Shown here piece by piece: positions 1 to 8,131 of a DNA stretch of 38,214 nt. The first letter of the stretch is position 1; each line of letters starts with the position of its first letter. The notes beneath the pieces were generated by a model. It did not search any database, was not told the DNA's origin, and saw only the letters and a program-made list of their open reading frames with translations. A program made the translations under genes and the position numbers. The stretch is taken from positions 1-38,214 of the forward strand of contig DATMTS010000121.1 of the NCBI GenBank assembly GCA_035564555.1, given 5' to 3'. This stretch comes from DATMTS01 sp035564555. GTDB taxonomy: Bacteria > Actinomycetota > Actinomycetes > Actinomycetales > Microbacteriaceae.

Positions 1-1
1 C

Positions 2-955
2 GACGTGCTGAGCGACCCGCAGCAGCGGGAGCGATACGATCTGGGGCCGCAGGCGGGCTTCGGCGGCGCATCCGCGGGCTTCGGCGGCTTCGGCGACATC
101 TTCGAGACGTTCTTCGGGGGTGGCGGCGGCGGGCGCGGTCCGAAGTCGCGCCGGGAACGCGGGCAGGACGCGCTGCTGCGGGTCGAGGTCGACCTCGATG
201 AGGTCATCTTCGGTACGCACCGCGACCTCGAGGTCGACACTGCGGTGGTCTGCGAGACCTGCCACGGATCGTGCTGCCAACCCGGCACCGCCCCTGTCAC
301 GTGCGACATCTGCCACGGCACCGGGCAGCTTCAGCGATCGGTGCGTTCCCTGCTCGGCAATGTGATGACCTCCAGCCCGTGCGGCTCGTGCCGCGGCTAC
401 GGCACCGTGATCGCGACCCCTTGCGTGACGTGTCAGGGTCAGGGCCGCGTGCGCGCACGCCGGACGGTCTCCGTCGACATCCCGGCGGGAGTGGACACCG
501 GCCTGCGCCTGCAGATGCCCGGCAGTGGCGAGGCGGGCCCGGCCGGCGGCCCCAACGGCGATTTGTATCTCGAGATCAAGGTGCGCCACCACGACGTGTT
601 CAGCCGGGACGGCGACGACCTGCTCTGCACCCTGGAGGTGTCGATGACGGATGCCATCCTCGGCAAGCAGACGACCGTGAAAGCGCTCGACGGGGACATC
701 CCGGTCGAGTTGCGTCCCGGCACGCAGAGCGCCGAGATCCTGACGATCAAGGGCCGGGGCATAACGAGGCTTCGCGGCGGTGGCCGCGGAGACCTCCGAA
801 TCGGCATCCAGGTGGTCACGCCCACCAAGCTCGACCGCAAGGAACGCGACCTCATCGAGCAGTTCGCCGGCCATCACAAGCAGGAGGAGCCGTCGCTCGC
901 GCACTTCCAGCAGGGACTGTTCGCGAAGCTGCGTGATCGCTTTCTGAACGTCTGA
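2..955 (+). CDS. dnaJ: Chaperone DnaJ, 5'-truncated by the window edge
   Basis: Hsp40 co-chaperone that stimulates DnaK ATPase and delivers unfolded clients. The open frame runs in from the window edge, so the true start is missing. What remains begins at the end of the J domain (LSDPQQRERYD), then a Gly/Phe-rich linker (FGGFGDIFETFFGGGG), four Cys-rich zinc repeats (CETCHGSC, CDICHGTG, CGSCRGYG, CVTCQGQG) and the C-terminal substrate-binding beta domains. The first zinc repeat ends in Cys where the family has Gly (CxxCxGxG). The stop codon overlaps the rsmE start (TGATG), implying translational coupling. The dnaJ-rsmE pairing is the usual actinobacterial hrcA-dnaJ2-rsmE arrangement, so hrcA probably lies just upstream. 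Confidence 0.95.
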   Translation, partial: DVLSDPQQRERYDLGPQAGFGGASAGFGGFGDIFETFFGGGGGGRGPKSRRERGQDALLRVEVDLDEVIFGTHRDLEVDTAVVCETCHGSCCQPGTAPVTCDICHGTGQLQRSVRSLLGNVMTSSPCGSCRGYGTVIATPCVTCQGQGRVRARRTVSVDIPAGVDTGLRLQMPGSGEAGPAGGPNGDLYLEIKVRHHDVFSRDGDDLLCTLEVSMTDAILGKQTTVKALDGDIPVELRPGTQSAEILTIKGRGITRLRGGGRGDLRIGIQVVTPTKLDRKERDLIEQFAGHHKQEEPSLAHFQQGLFAKLRDRFLNV

Positions 956-1683
956 TGGCGCACTTCTACCTGCGCGATGACCTCTGGGATGCGCAACCCG
1001 GCGCGATCGTGGAGCTGATCGGCGACGAAGCGCGGCATGCCGTGACGGTCAGTCGCACCAGACCGGGGGAGGCCGTGACCATCGGCAACGGTCGCGGGCT
1101 CGTCGTGCGCGGCGAGGTGACCGTGGCCGAGCCGGCCCTCGTCGCGGTTCGCGCGAGCACGGTGGAACGCGTAGAGGCTCCTCGTCCGGTGGTCACCCTG
1201 GTTCAGGCGCTGGCCAAAGGCGGCCGTGACGAGCTCGCGGTGCAGACCGCGACCGAGTTGGGCGTGGACCGCGTGGTGCCGTGGGAATCGGATCGGTCGA
1301 TCGTGCGGTGGTCGGGTGCGAAACGGCAGAAGGGCCGTGAACGATGGCAGGCGATCGCCCGGGAGGCCGGCAAGCAGTCGATGCGCCCCTGGCTGCCCGT
1401 CGTCGACGAGCCCGCGGATGCGCACGAAGTCGTAGCGAGCGCGGGCGACGCTCTCGTTCTGGTGCTCGACCCGACCGCATCCGACCCGCTCAGCGGCGTC
1501 CGGCCCGACGGTCGCGACATCGTGCTGATCGTCGGACCCGAAGGCGGCATCACCGACCGGGAGTTCGGCGTCTTCTCGGGTGCCGGCGGGCGGAGGGTGC
1601 GGCTCGGCGAGGCGGTGCTGCGCACGTCCAGTGCCGGACCGGCCGCGCTGGCCGTGCTCAACGTGGCACTCGGCCGCTGGTGA
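955..1683 (+). CDS. rsmE: 16S rRNA (uracil1498-N3)-methyltransferase RsmE
   Basis: SPOUT-class SAM-dependent methyltransferase that modifies U1498 of 16S rRNA. The 242-aa length is normal for the family. An N-terminal PUA-like domain (about residues 1-75) precedes the knotted SPOUT domain, recognised from VGPEGGITDREF and the C-terminal knot motif RLGEAVLRTSSAGPAAL. The ATG at 955 shares its A with the dnaJ stop codon, so the two genes are coupled. A 49-bp gap with its own -10 element separates it from the HIT gene. Confidence 0.96.
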   Translation: MAHFYLRDDLWDAQPGAIVELIGDEARHAVTVSRTRPGEAVTIGNGRGLVVRGEVTVAEPALVAVRASTVERVEAPRPVVTLVQALAKGGRDELAVQTATELGVDRVVPWESDRSIVRWSGAKRQKGRERWQAIAREAGKQSMRPWLPVVDEPADAHEVVASAGDALVLVLDPTASDPLSGVRPDGRDIVLIVGPEGGITDREFGVFSGAGGRRVRLGEAVLRTSSAGPAALAVLNVALGRW

Positions 1684-1720
1684 GGCGCCCGACGACCCGG
1701 CGCCGGGTGTCTTGGATCCC

Positions 1721-1726
1721 TAGAAT
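1721..1726 (+). promoter_or_regulatory. -10 element of a likely leaderless promoter for the HIT gene
   Basis: TAGAAT ends 6 nt before the ATG at 1733, placing the expected transcription start on the A of the start codon. No convincing -35 box is visible. The intervening GGAAAA could also act as a weak ribosome site for an upstream transcript. Confidence 0.55.
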
Positions 1727-1732
1727 GGAAAA

Positions 1733-2083
1733 ATGACCGACTCCGATACCAGCGTGTTCTCCCGCATCATCGCGGGCGAGATCCCCGCTGACGTCGTCTA
1801 CGACTCGGAGCGCTTCATCGCATTTCGCGACATCGCCCCGCAGGCGCCCGTGCACATCCTGGTCGTGCCGAAGACGGAACGATATCGCGACGTCGTGGAA
1901 CTCGCTGCGGCAGACCCCGGCCTGCTCGCCGAACTCGTCGCGACCGCCGACGGAATCGCCCGTGAGCATTCCGACGGTGATTTCCGTCTGGTGTTCAACA
2001 CCGGGCCCGGCGCGGGGCAGACGGTGTTCCACGTGCACGCGCACGTGCTCGCGGGTGGACTGGCGGAAGGCACTCTTGGCTGA
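1733..2083 (+). CDS. HIT-family (histidine triad) nucleotide-binding protein
   Basis: Small 116-aa HIT hydrolase of the Hint branch, expected to hydrolyse nucleoside phosphoramidates or similar AMP conjugates in the cytosol. The histidine triad is FHVHAHVLAGG near the C terminus, preceded by PVHILVVPK and FNTGPGAGQT, all standard for the Hint group. The N-terminal segment FSRIIAGEIPADVVYDSE matches the family start, supporting ATG 1733. Its 3' end overlaps the phoH start by 8 bp. The natural substrate cannot be told from sequence. Confidence 0.95.
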   Translation: MTDSDTSVFSRIIAGEIPADVVYDSERFIAFRDIAPQAPVHILVVPKTERYRDVVELAAADPGLLAELVATADGIAREHSDGDFRLVFNTGPGAGQTVFHVHAHVLAGGLAEGTLG

Positions 2084-3161
2084 TCACGAACCCGGCGAAC
2101 CGAACCGGCACGAGGCACGCCTGCACATCGACGGCATCGCCATGGTGCGGTTGCTCGGCCCGCAGGACCGCCTGCTGACCACACTCGAAAAACAGTACCC
2201 ACTCGTCGATGTGCATGTACGCGGCAACGAGGTGACGCTTTCCGGCGACGCGGAACAGGTCGAAGCAGCGCGACGGCTGGTTGGAGAACTCCTTGTCATG
2301 GTGCGCGACGGGCAGGATCTCTCGCCGGTCGAGGTGGCCAGCTCGGCACGCATCATGCGGGCCGACGCCAACGCGAGCCCGGCAGAAGTGCTGAGCCAGG
2401 CGATCATCACGGCACGCGGCAGGAGCATCCGCCCGAAGACCCTCGGGCAGAAGCAGTACGTGGACGCGATCGACGAGAACACCATCGTGTTCGGCATCGG
2501 ACCGGCCGGCACCGGCAAGACGTATCTGGCCATGGCGAAGGCCGTTCAGGCGTTGCAGCGCAAGGAAGTGAACCGCATCATCCTGTCGCGGCCGGCGATC
2601 GAGGCCGGAGAGCGGCTCGGCTACCTGCCTGGCACGCTGACCGACAAGATCGACCCGTACCTGCGTCCGCTCTACGACGCCCTCAACGAGATGATGGACC
2701 CGGAGGCCGTGCCGAAGCTGCTCGCAGCAGGCACCATCGAGGTCGCCCCGCTGGCCTACATGCGCGGTCGCACCCTGAACGATTCGTTCATCGTGCTCGA
2801 CGAGGCGCAGAACACCACGCCGGAGCAGATGAAGATGTTCCTGACCCGGCTCGGCTTCGGCTCCAAGATGGTGGTGACCGGCGATGTAACGCAGATCGAC
2901 CTGCCCGCTTCGGCCAGTGGTCTGCGGCTCGTCACCAGGGTGCTGAAGAACATCGACGACATCGAGTTCGCGCGTCTCACCAGCGACGACGTGGTGCGGC
3001 ACACGCTGGTCGGGCGCATCGTCGACGCGTACACCGAGTACGACGCGCAGCGCCAGGCCGAGCATTACGAGCGGGCGGAGGCCCGGGAGTTCGCCAATCG
3101 TGCCGAACGCCGCGCCGCGACGCCGCGGGACCACCTGCCCAAGAGACGTCCGAGCGCGTGA
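2076..3161 (+). CDS. phoH: PhoH-like P-loop ATPase
   Basis: Cytosolic PhoH-family NTPase, often encoded beside ybeY and linked to RNA metabolism and ribosome maturation. Walker A is GPAGTGKT (residues 142-149 from this start) and Walker B lies in FIVLDEAQN. The RNA-binding-like N-terminal segment begins at HEARLHIDGIAMVRLLG. I chose TTG 2076 because GGAAGG at 2065-2070 is well spaced before it and it gives 361 aa, the usual length. The open frame extends further upstream inside the HIT gene, but that part is unlike PhoH. A GTG at 2055 is an alternative start. The gene overlaps HIT by 8 bp and lies 16 bp before ybeY. Confidence 0.95.
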   Translation: MADHEPGEPNRHEARLHIDGIAMVRLLGPQDRLLTTLEKQYPLVDVHVRGNEVTLSGDAEQVEAARRLVGELLVMVRDGQDLSPVEVASSARIMRADANASPAEVLSQAIITARGRSIRPKTLGQKQYVDAIDENTIVFGIGPAGTGKTYLAMAKAVQALQRKEVNRIILSRPAIEAGERLGYLPGTLTDKIDPYLRPLYDALNEMMDPEAVPKLLAAGTIEVAPLAYMRGRTLNDSFIVLDEAQNTTPEQMKMFLTRLGFGSKMVVTGDVTQIDLPASASGLRLVTRVLKNIDDIEFARLTSDDVVRHTLVGRIVDAYTEYDAQRQAEHYERAEAREFANRAERRAATPRDHLPKRRPSA

Positions 3162-3177
3162 GAAGAAGAGAACAACC

Positions 3178-3639
3178 GTGAGCATCGAGGTCAACAACGA
3201 GTCGGCCGTGCAAGTCGACGAAGGCGCGCTGCAGCGGCTTGCCATGTACGCCCTCGACACGATGCACGTGCATCCCGAGGCCGAGTTGGCGATCCTGCTG
3301 GTCGACGAGGCAGCGATGGAACAGCTGCACGTGCAGTGGATGGACGAACCCGGCCCCACCGACGTTCTGAGCTTCCCGATGGACGAGTTGAGGCCGGGAA
3401 CAGAAGAGGATCCGACGCCGGCCGGGCTGCTCGGCGACGTCGTGCTCTGTCCCCAGGTCGCGGCGGCGCAGGCCGAGACCGCCCGCCACTCGCTGATGGA
3501 CGAGCTTCTGCTGCTGACCGCGCACGGCATCCTGCATCTGCTCGGCTTCGATCACGCGGAACCCGAAGAGGAGCGCGAGATGTTCGGCATCCAACGCGAC
3601 ATCCTGATCGGATTCGCGCTCGCCGAGCGACGACGCTAG
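3178..3639 (+). CDS. ybeY: Endoribonuclease YbeY (16S rRNA maturation)
   Basis: Single-strand-specific metalloendoribonuclease involved in 16S rRNA 3'-end maturation and ribosome quality control. The zinc motif HGILHLLGFDH is intact near the C terminus, and QWMDEPGPTDVLSFPMDE is the characteristic central block. The start is taken as GTG 3178 behind a purine-rich AGAAGAAGAG, giving 153 aa, which fits the family. A frame extension upstream into phoH has no YbeY similarity and is rejected. It is followed 7 bp later by the CorC-like gene. Confidence 0.95.
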   Translation: MSIEVNNESAVQVDEGALQRLAMYALDTMHVHPEAELAILLVDEAAMEQLHVQWMDEPGPTDVLSFPMDELRPGTEEDPTPAGLLGDVVLCPQVAAAQAETARHSLMDELLLLTAHGILHLLGFDHAEPEEEREMFGIQRDILIGFALAERRR

Positions 3640-3646
3640 GGGCGGG

Positions 3647-4924
3647 ATGCTCGCGCTGCTGTTCATCGTCATCGCCTTCGTTCTGGTGGCGTTCGGCGGC
3701 TTGATGGCGGCGGTCGACGCGGCGATCTCGGTGCAGTCCCGCGCCGACATCGCGGAGTTGGCGGAGACCTCGTCCGCCAGGCGCTCGCTGCGGGCGATCG
3801 CGGGCGATCCCGGCGCGCACCTGAACGCGGTCAGCTTCATGCGCATCATCGCCGAGACCACCGCTGCCGTGCTCGTGACGCTCGCATTCGAGAGCATCTT
3901 CAACCTATGGTGGGTCTCGTTGCTGCTTGCGGCCGCGATCATGACCGGGGTCTCGTTCGTTCTCGTCGGCACCAGCCCGCGCAGCGTGGGTCGGGCGCAC
4001 GCGAAGGGCATCGTGCGCCGTACCGCAACGCTCGTGCACACCCTGCGGGTGCTGCTGGGGCCACTCGCACGTGGGCTCGTCGCGCTGGGAAACCGGGTCA
4101 CGCCCTCGCGTGCCCGATCTGCCGCAGTGGCATCCGAGGAGCAGTTGCTCAGTATCGTCGACGAGGCGACCGAACTCGACGTTCTCGAAGAGGACGACCG
4201 GGAGCTGATCCATTCGATCTTCGAGTTCAGCGACACCCTGGTGCGCGAGGTGATGATCCCGCGCACCGACATGGTGACCATCGACGCGACGGCATCCATC
4301 GCCTCTGCGATGAGCCTCTTCCTCAGCAAGGGAGTGTCGCGTGTTCCGGTGATCGCCGGCGATGCGGACGACGTGGTGGGCGTGCTCTATCTGCGCGACA
4401 TGGCCCGGCTGAGCTTCGAGCAGCCGCTGGATGCCGCAACGGTGACCGTGGCGGAGCTGGCGAGGCCCGCCTTGTTCGTACCTGAATCGAAGAAGGCCGA
4501 TGCGACACTGCGACAGATGCAGGCCGAGTCGAATCATCTGGCGATGGTCGTCGACGAGTACGGCGGAATCGCGGGCCTGGTCACGCTCGAAGACCTGATC
4601 GAGGAGCTCGTCGGCGACATCTCAGACGAGTACGACAAGGACGTGCCCCTGGTCGACCCGCTCGGCGACGAGCTCTACCGCGTCAGCGCGCGCCTGCCGG
4701 TCGACGAACTCGGCGAACTGTTCGATCTGGAACTCGACGACGACGAGGTGGATTCCGTCGGCGGCCTGCTGTCGAAGGCGCTGGGGCGACTGCCGGTGCC
4801 CGGGTCGACGGCGACCGTCGCCGGGCTCGAACTCATTGCCGAGCGCACCGAGGGTCGACGCAAGAGGATCAGCACGGTGCTGGTGCGCCGCCTGACGCCC
4901 CTCATCGACGACGGCGTGGGCTGA
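3647..4924 (+). CDS. CorC/HlyC-type membrane protein with DUF21 and CBS pair
   Basis: Membrane protein of the CNNM/CorC family (425 aa), associated with Mg2+/Co2+ homeostasis and often mis-named hemolysin C. An N-terminal DUF21 domain with about three hydrophobic segments (residues 1-24, 60-80, 86-106) precedes a CBS pair (about 185-310, including VREVMIPRTDMVTID and LAMVVDEYGGIAGLVTLEDL). A C-terminal CorC_HlyC domain spans about 335-415. The ATG at 3647 is preceded by GGGGCGGG. In actinomycetes this gene routinely sits between ybeY and era, as here. Transport activity is inferred from the family only. Confidence 0.92.
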   Translation: MLALLFIVIAFVLVAFGGLMAAVDAAISVQSRADIAELAETSSARRSLRAIAGDPGAHLNAVSFMRIIAETTAAVLVTLAFESIFNLWWVSLLLAAAIMTGVSFVLVGTSPRSVGRAHAKGIVRRTATLVHTLRVLLGPLARGLVALGNRVTPSRARSAAVASEEQLLSIVDEATELDVLEEDDRELIHSIFEFSDTLVREVMIPRTDMVTIDATASIASAMSLFLSKGVSRVPVIAGDADDVVGVLYLRDMARLSFEQPLDAATVTVAELARPALFVPESKKADATLRQMQAESNHLAMVVDEYGGIAGLVTLEDLIEELVGDISDEYDKDVPLVDPLGDELYRVSARLPVDELGELFDLELDDDEVDSVGGLLSKALGRLPVPGSTATVAGLELIAERTEGRRKRISTVLVRRLTPLIDDGVG

Positions 4925-4955
4925 ACGGGCGGCCCGCCATGGGAGGATGGACCCG

Positions 4956-5846
4956 ATGAGTCAGTACCGCGCCGGATTCGCCTCGTTCGTCGGCCGCCCC
5001 AACGTGGGCAAGTCGACGCTGACCAACGCGCTGGTCGGCGAGAAGGTCGCCATCACGAGTTCGAAGCCGCAGACCACGCGGCGCGCGATCCGCGGCATCG
5101 TGCATCAGAAGAACGGGCAGCTCATCCTGGTCGACACGCCGGGCATCCACCGGCCGCGAACCCTGCTGGGCGAGCGGCTGAACTCGCTGGTGCAGTCCAC
5201 ACTCAGCGACGTCGACGTGATCGGGCTGTGCATCCCCGCCGACGAACGGATCGGTCCCGGCGACCGATTCATCAACGAGCAGTTGAACGACTACCCGAAC
5301 GCGAAAAAGGTTGCCGTCGTCACGAAGATCGACGCGGCCAGCCGCCCGCGCGTGGCCGAACAACTGCTCGCGGTGGCCGAACTGCGCGAATGGGAAGCGA
5401 TCGTTCCGTTGTCGGCGACCAGTCGCATCCAACTCGACGTGCTCACCGCCGAGTTGATGAAGCTGCTCCCCGAGTCGCCGCCGCTGTATCCCGACGACGC
5501 CGTCACCGACGAGGGCATCGAGGATCGCATCGCGGAGTACATCCGCGAAGCGGTGCTGGAGGGGGTGCACGATGAGCTTCCGCACTCCCTCGCGGTGACG
5601 ATCGATGACATCATCGAGCGCGACGACAAAGATCTGGTCGAGGTCTACGCGAACCTGTTCGTCGAACGCGACAGCCAGAAGGCGATCGTGATCGGCAAGT
5701 CCGGCGGTCGGCTGAAAGACATCGGCATCGCAGCCCGGGCGCAGATCGAGAGCCTGCTGGGACGCAGCGTCTTCCTCTCGATCCGCGTCAAGGTCGCCAA
5801 AGACTGGCAGCGGAACCCGAAGCAGTTGGGCCGGCTCGGGTTCTGA
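4956..5846 (+). CDS. era: GTPase Era
   Basis: Essential GTPase that binds 16S rRNA during 30S assembly. The G1 loop GRPNVGKST lies at about residues 14-22, the G2/switch region has SKPQTTRR, G3 is DTPGIH and G4 is TKID. A C-terminal KH domain contains VIGKSGGRLKDIG and ends with VAKDWQRNPKQLGRLGF, the conserved Era tail. I prefer ATG 4956 (296 aa) because GGGAGG at 4941-4946 is then spaced 9 nt. The ATG at 4947 directly abuts that Shine-Dalgarno sequence and is less likely. It closes the ybeY-corC-era run. Confidence 0.96.
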   Translation: MSQYRAGFASFVGRPNVGKSTLTNALVGEKVAITSSKPQTTRRAIRGIVHQKNGQLILVDTPGIHRPRTLLGERLNSLVQSTLSDVDVIGLCIPADERIGPGDRFINEQLNDYPNAKKVAVVTKIDAASRPRVAEQLLAVAELREWEAIVPLSATSRIQLDVLTAELMKLLPESPPLYPDDAVTDEGIEDRIAEYIREAVLEGVHDELPHSLAVTIDDIIERDDKDLVEVYANLFVERDSQKAIVIGKSGGRLKDIGIAARAQIESLLGRSVFLSIRVKVAKDWQRNPKQLGRLGF

Positions 5847-5896
5847 GCCACGTGCGCGCACGCAGGCGTGGGCCGTCGAACACCGGCCGTCGAACA

Positions 5897-5902
5897 TAGG
5901 CT
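5897..5902 (+). promoter_or_regulatory. -10 element of a likely leaderless promoter
   Basis: TAGGCT ends exactly 6 nt before the ATG at 5909. No Shine-Dalgarno sequence is needed if transcription starts on the ATG. Upstream, GGCCGTCGAACA occurs twice within 30 bp (around 5869-5895), an imperfect direct repeat of unknown meaning. Confidence 0.5.
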
Positions 5903-5908
5903 TGGGAC

Positions 5909-6673
5909 ATGCCGCGAACACCTGACCTGCCCGTGCACCGTTTCGCCGCACGGGACGGCCAGTCGCTGGCATACCGCGAACTGGGTGACGGAAGACCCGT
6001 CGTGCTCATCCACGGCTTCTTCTCCACCGCTTACGTGAACTGGATCCGATTCGGCCACGCCGCGACGCTGGCGCAGCAGGGCTTCCGGGTGATCATGCCC
6101 GACCTCCGAGGCCATGGCGACAGTGCACATCCGCATGATCCGTCCGCATATCCGCGAGACGTGCTCGCCGACGACGGCTTCGACCTGATCGAGCACCTCC
6201 AACTGCGCGACTTCGATCTCGGAGGCTATTCGCTCGGCGGCCGCACCGCCGCCAGGATGCTGGTGCGCGGTGCTGATCCGAGTCGCGCGATCATCTCCGG
6301 GATGGGATACGAGGGGATCACCGCATTCGAGGATCGCACCGCCTTCTTCCAGGGAGTGTTCGACGGACTCGGTCGCCACGAGCGCGGAACCGCGGAATGG
6401 CGGTCCGAGGCCTTCCTTCGCACCGTCGGTGGGGATCCGGTCGCGCTGCGACTCGTGCTCGCGGCATCGGTGGGTGCGACCGGGGAGGAACTCGCGGAGA
6501 TCGCGACGGCGACGCTCGTGCTGCTCGGCGACGCGGATGACGACCACGGGTCCGGCCCGGCGTTGGCGGATGCGATGCCGGCCGCGCGTTTTCAGACGGT
6601 CGCCGGAGACCACATGAGCGCCGTCGCGAACCCTGAACTCGGCCGCGCGATGGTGCGCTTCCTCACCACGTAA
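5909..6673 (+). CDS. Alpha/beta hydrolase, substrate unknown
   Basis: Soluble alpha/beta-hydrolase-fold protein of 254 aa with no signal peptide or membrane segment. Visible hallmarks are the oxyanion-hole segment VLIHGFFS, the strand-4 motif DLRGHGDS, the nucleophile elbow GYSLGG and a late His in AGDHMSA. A candidate acid is in LLGDADDDHG. It resembles esterases, epoxide hydrolases or C-C hydrolases in general shape, but nothing fixes the substrate. It stands alone, with its own putative -10 upstream and a 162-bp gap before the next operon. It is unrelated in detail to the three 431-aa hydrolases that follow: different elbow and no N-terminal membrane domain. Confidence 0.85.
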   Translation: MPRTPDLPVHRFAARDGQSLAYRELGDGRPVVLIHGFFSTAYVNWIRFGHAATLAQQGFRVIMPDLRGHGDSAHPHDPSAYPRDVLADDGFDLIEHLQLRDFDLGGYSLGGRTAARMLVRGADPSRAIISGMGYEGITAFEDRTAFFQGVFDGLGRHERGTAEWRSEAFLRTVGGDPVALRLVLAASVGATGEELAEIATATLVLLGDADDDHGSGPALADAMPAARFQTVAGDHMSAVANPELGRAMVRFLTT

Positions 6674-6800
6674 CATCCCTGACGGCGCACACTCGGCCGG
6701 CGCGCCGAAGGTGATTCCGTCCATGCGATGTGAACCACCGATGGCTGTCTGAACGACCGTACAGGCACCCCCGTATGCGCAGCCGGCGTGCGGTTCCGCA

Positions 6801-6810
6801 TGCAGATAAT
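6801..6810 (+). promoter_or_regulatory. Candidate extended -10 promoter of the hydrolase/DUF2156 operon
   Basis: TGCAGATAAT has a TG extension and a GATAAT -10 box at 6805-6810. The expected transcription start near 6817 gives a short leader containing the Shine-Dalgarno GGACAGGAG (6822-6830) before ATG 6836. There is no clear -35 element. Confidence 0.4.
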
Positions 6811-6835
6811 TGGTGGCCGACGGACAGGAGACGCA

Positions 6836-8131
6836 ATGCTGGAGTGGGTGCTCACCAGGCGCATCGACGATGATCGGTTCATCGTGATCGTGTGCCTCGC
6901 CGCGCTAGCAGCGTTGGTGATCGTCACCGTGAGGCGCCCGTTCGCGCGGCGTTTGTCGATGGGTCTGGCCGTCGGTGCCGGGTCGGCGCTGGTCGGTCTG
7001 ATCGTGGTCTGGTTGGTCTCCGACGTGTTCGACGTGTTCGGTATCGGCTTGAGTGCGACCACCTGGGCCTGGTGCGCCGGTGCGTTCGCCGGCGTCGGCG
7101 TTGCGGTTGCCGGCATGTGGCGCACCCGGTGGTGGCGCCTGGTCGTGGCCGCAGCGGGCATCCCGATGGTGCTCGTTGCGGCCGCAGCGGGCATCAATCA
7201 GGACTACGGAGCGTTCAGCACAGTTCAGGATGCCCTCGGTCTAACGCACTACCGCACCGTTGCGGGCAACGCGTTGCAGGCCGGCGCCGACCCGCACACC
7301 GCCGCAGACGTGAGCAATTGGATGCCGCCGGCCGGCATGCCACAGCGCGGCATCGTCGAGCAGGTGCACATCCCGGCGACCGTTTCGCACTTCCCCGCGC
7401 GTCCCGCGATCGTGTACCTGCCGCCCGCCGCGCGCACGGCGCACCCTCCGGCGCTTCCCGTTGTGATGGCGATGGCCGGTCAGCCAGGATCGCCACCCGA
7501 GATGACCGGGATGGGCGGCATGGCAGCCGACCTCGATGCGTATGCCGCGAAGCACAAGGGGCTCGCGCCGATCGTGGTCTCGCCTGACCAGCTCGGTCAG
7601 CCGGAGAACAATCCGATGTGCGTGGACTCGAAGCTGGGCAACTCGGCCACCTATCTCACCGTCGACGTGCCGCGATGGGTGCGCGCTCACCTGGCTGTTA
7701 CCAGCGGCGATTGGGCGGTCGCCGGGTTCTCACAAGGGGCGACCTGTGCGGTGCAGTTCGCCTCCGAGCACCCCGACCTGTTCGGCACGTTCATCACGGT
7801 GGCGACCGAAGAGGGCCCGAAGTCGGGTTCGATCGCCAGCACCGTCGCCAAGGGGTTCGGCGGCTCCCGATCGGCCTACGAAGAGGCTTTGCCGGTCAAC
7901 ATCATGGCCAAGAACGCGCCGTACCGGCACTCCACCGCGATCTTCGGCGTCGGCCAGAATGATCCGCACTTCCGGGCGTACGCGCGTGTGCTCGCCGCCG
8001 CGGCGACCCGAGCCGGTATGCGGGTGCAGACGATCGTGTCCCCGGGCACCGCACACGACTGGTATACCGTGCGGTATGTTCTCGCTCACGCGCTGCCTGA
8101 GGTTTCGGACGCCTGGGGACTGGACAGGTGA
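6836..8131 (+). CDS. Membrane-anchored alpha/beta hydrolase, paralogue 1 of 3
   Basis: A 431-aa protein in two parts. Residues 1-120 carry four predicted TM helices (about 15-32, 42-61, 74-94, 102-120) with the motif SDVFDVFG between helices 2 and 3. Residues from about 165 form an extracytoplasmic putative-esterase domain of the esterase D/antigen 85 type. The nucleophile is Ser299 in GFSQGATC, with candidate acid Asp376 (GQNDP) and His407 (GTAHDW). Cys262 (NPMC) and Cys304 (ATC) recur in all three copies and may form a disulfide outside the membrane. I chose ATG 6836, behind GGACAGGAG, over a GTG at 6788 because it gives the same length as its paralogues. The substrate is unknown; context suggests a membrane lipid, possibly the product of the last gene of the operon. 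Its stop overlaps the next start (GTGA). Confidence 0.88.
   Translation: MLEWVLTRRIDDDRFIVIVCLAALAALVIVTVRRPFARRLSMGLAVGAGSALVGLIVVWLVSDVFDVFGIGLSATTWAWCAGAFAGVGVAVAGMWRTRWWRLVVAAAGIPMVLVAAAAGINQDYGAFSTVQDALGLTHYRTVAGNALQAGADPHTAADVSNWMPPAGMPQRGIVEQVHIPATVSHFPARPAIVYLPPAARTAHPPALPVVMAMAGQPGSPPEMTGMGGMAADLDAYAAKHKGLAPIVVSPDQLGQPENNPMCVDSKLGNSATYLTVDVPRWVRAHLAVTSGDWAVAGFSQGATCAVQFASEHPDLFGTFITVATEEGPKSGSIASTVAKGFGGSRSAYEEALPVNIMAKNAPYRHSTAIFGVGQNDPHFRAYARVLAAAATRAGMRVQTIVSPGTAHDWYTVRYVLAHALPEVSDAWGLDR

Noticed and set aside
1995..3530. 511-codon minus-strand frame opposite phoH and ybeY
   Set aside because: Mirror frame; phoH and ybeY catalytic motifs lie on the + strand.
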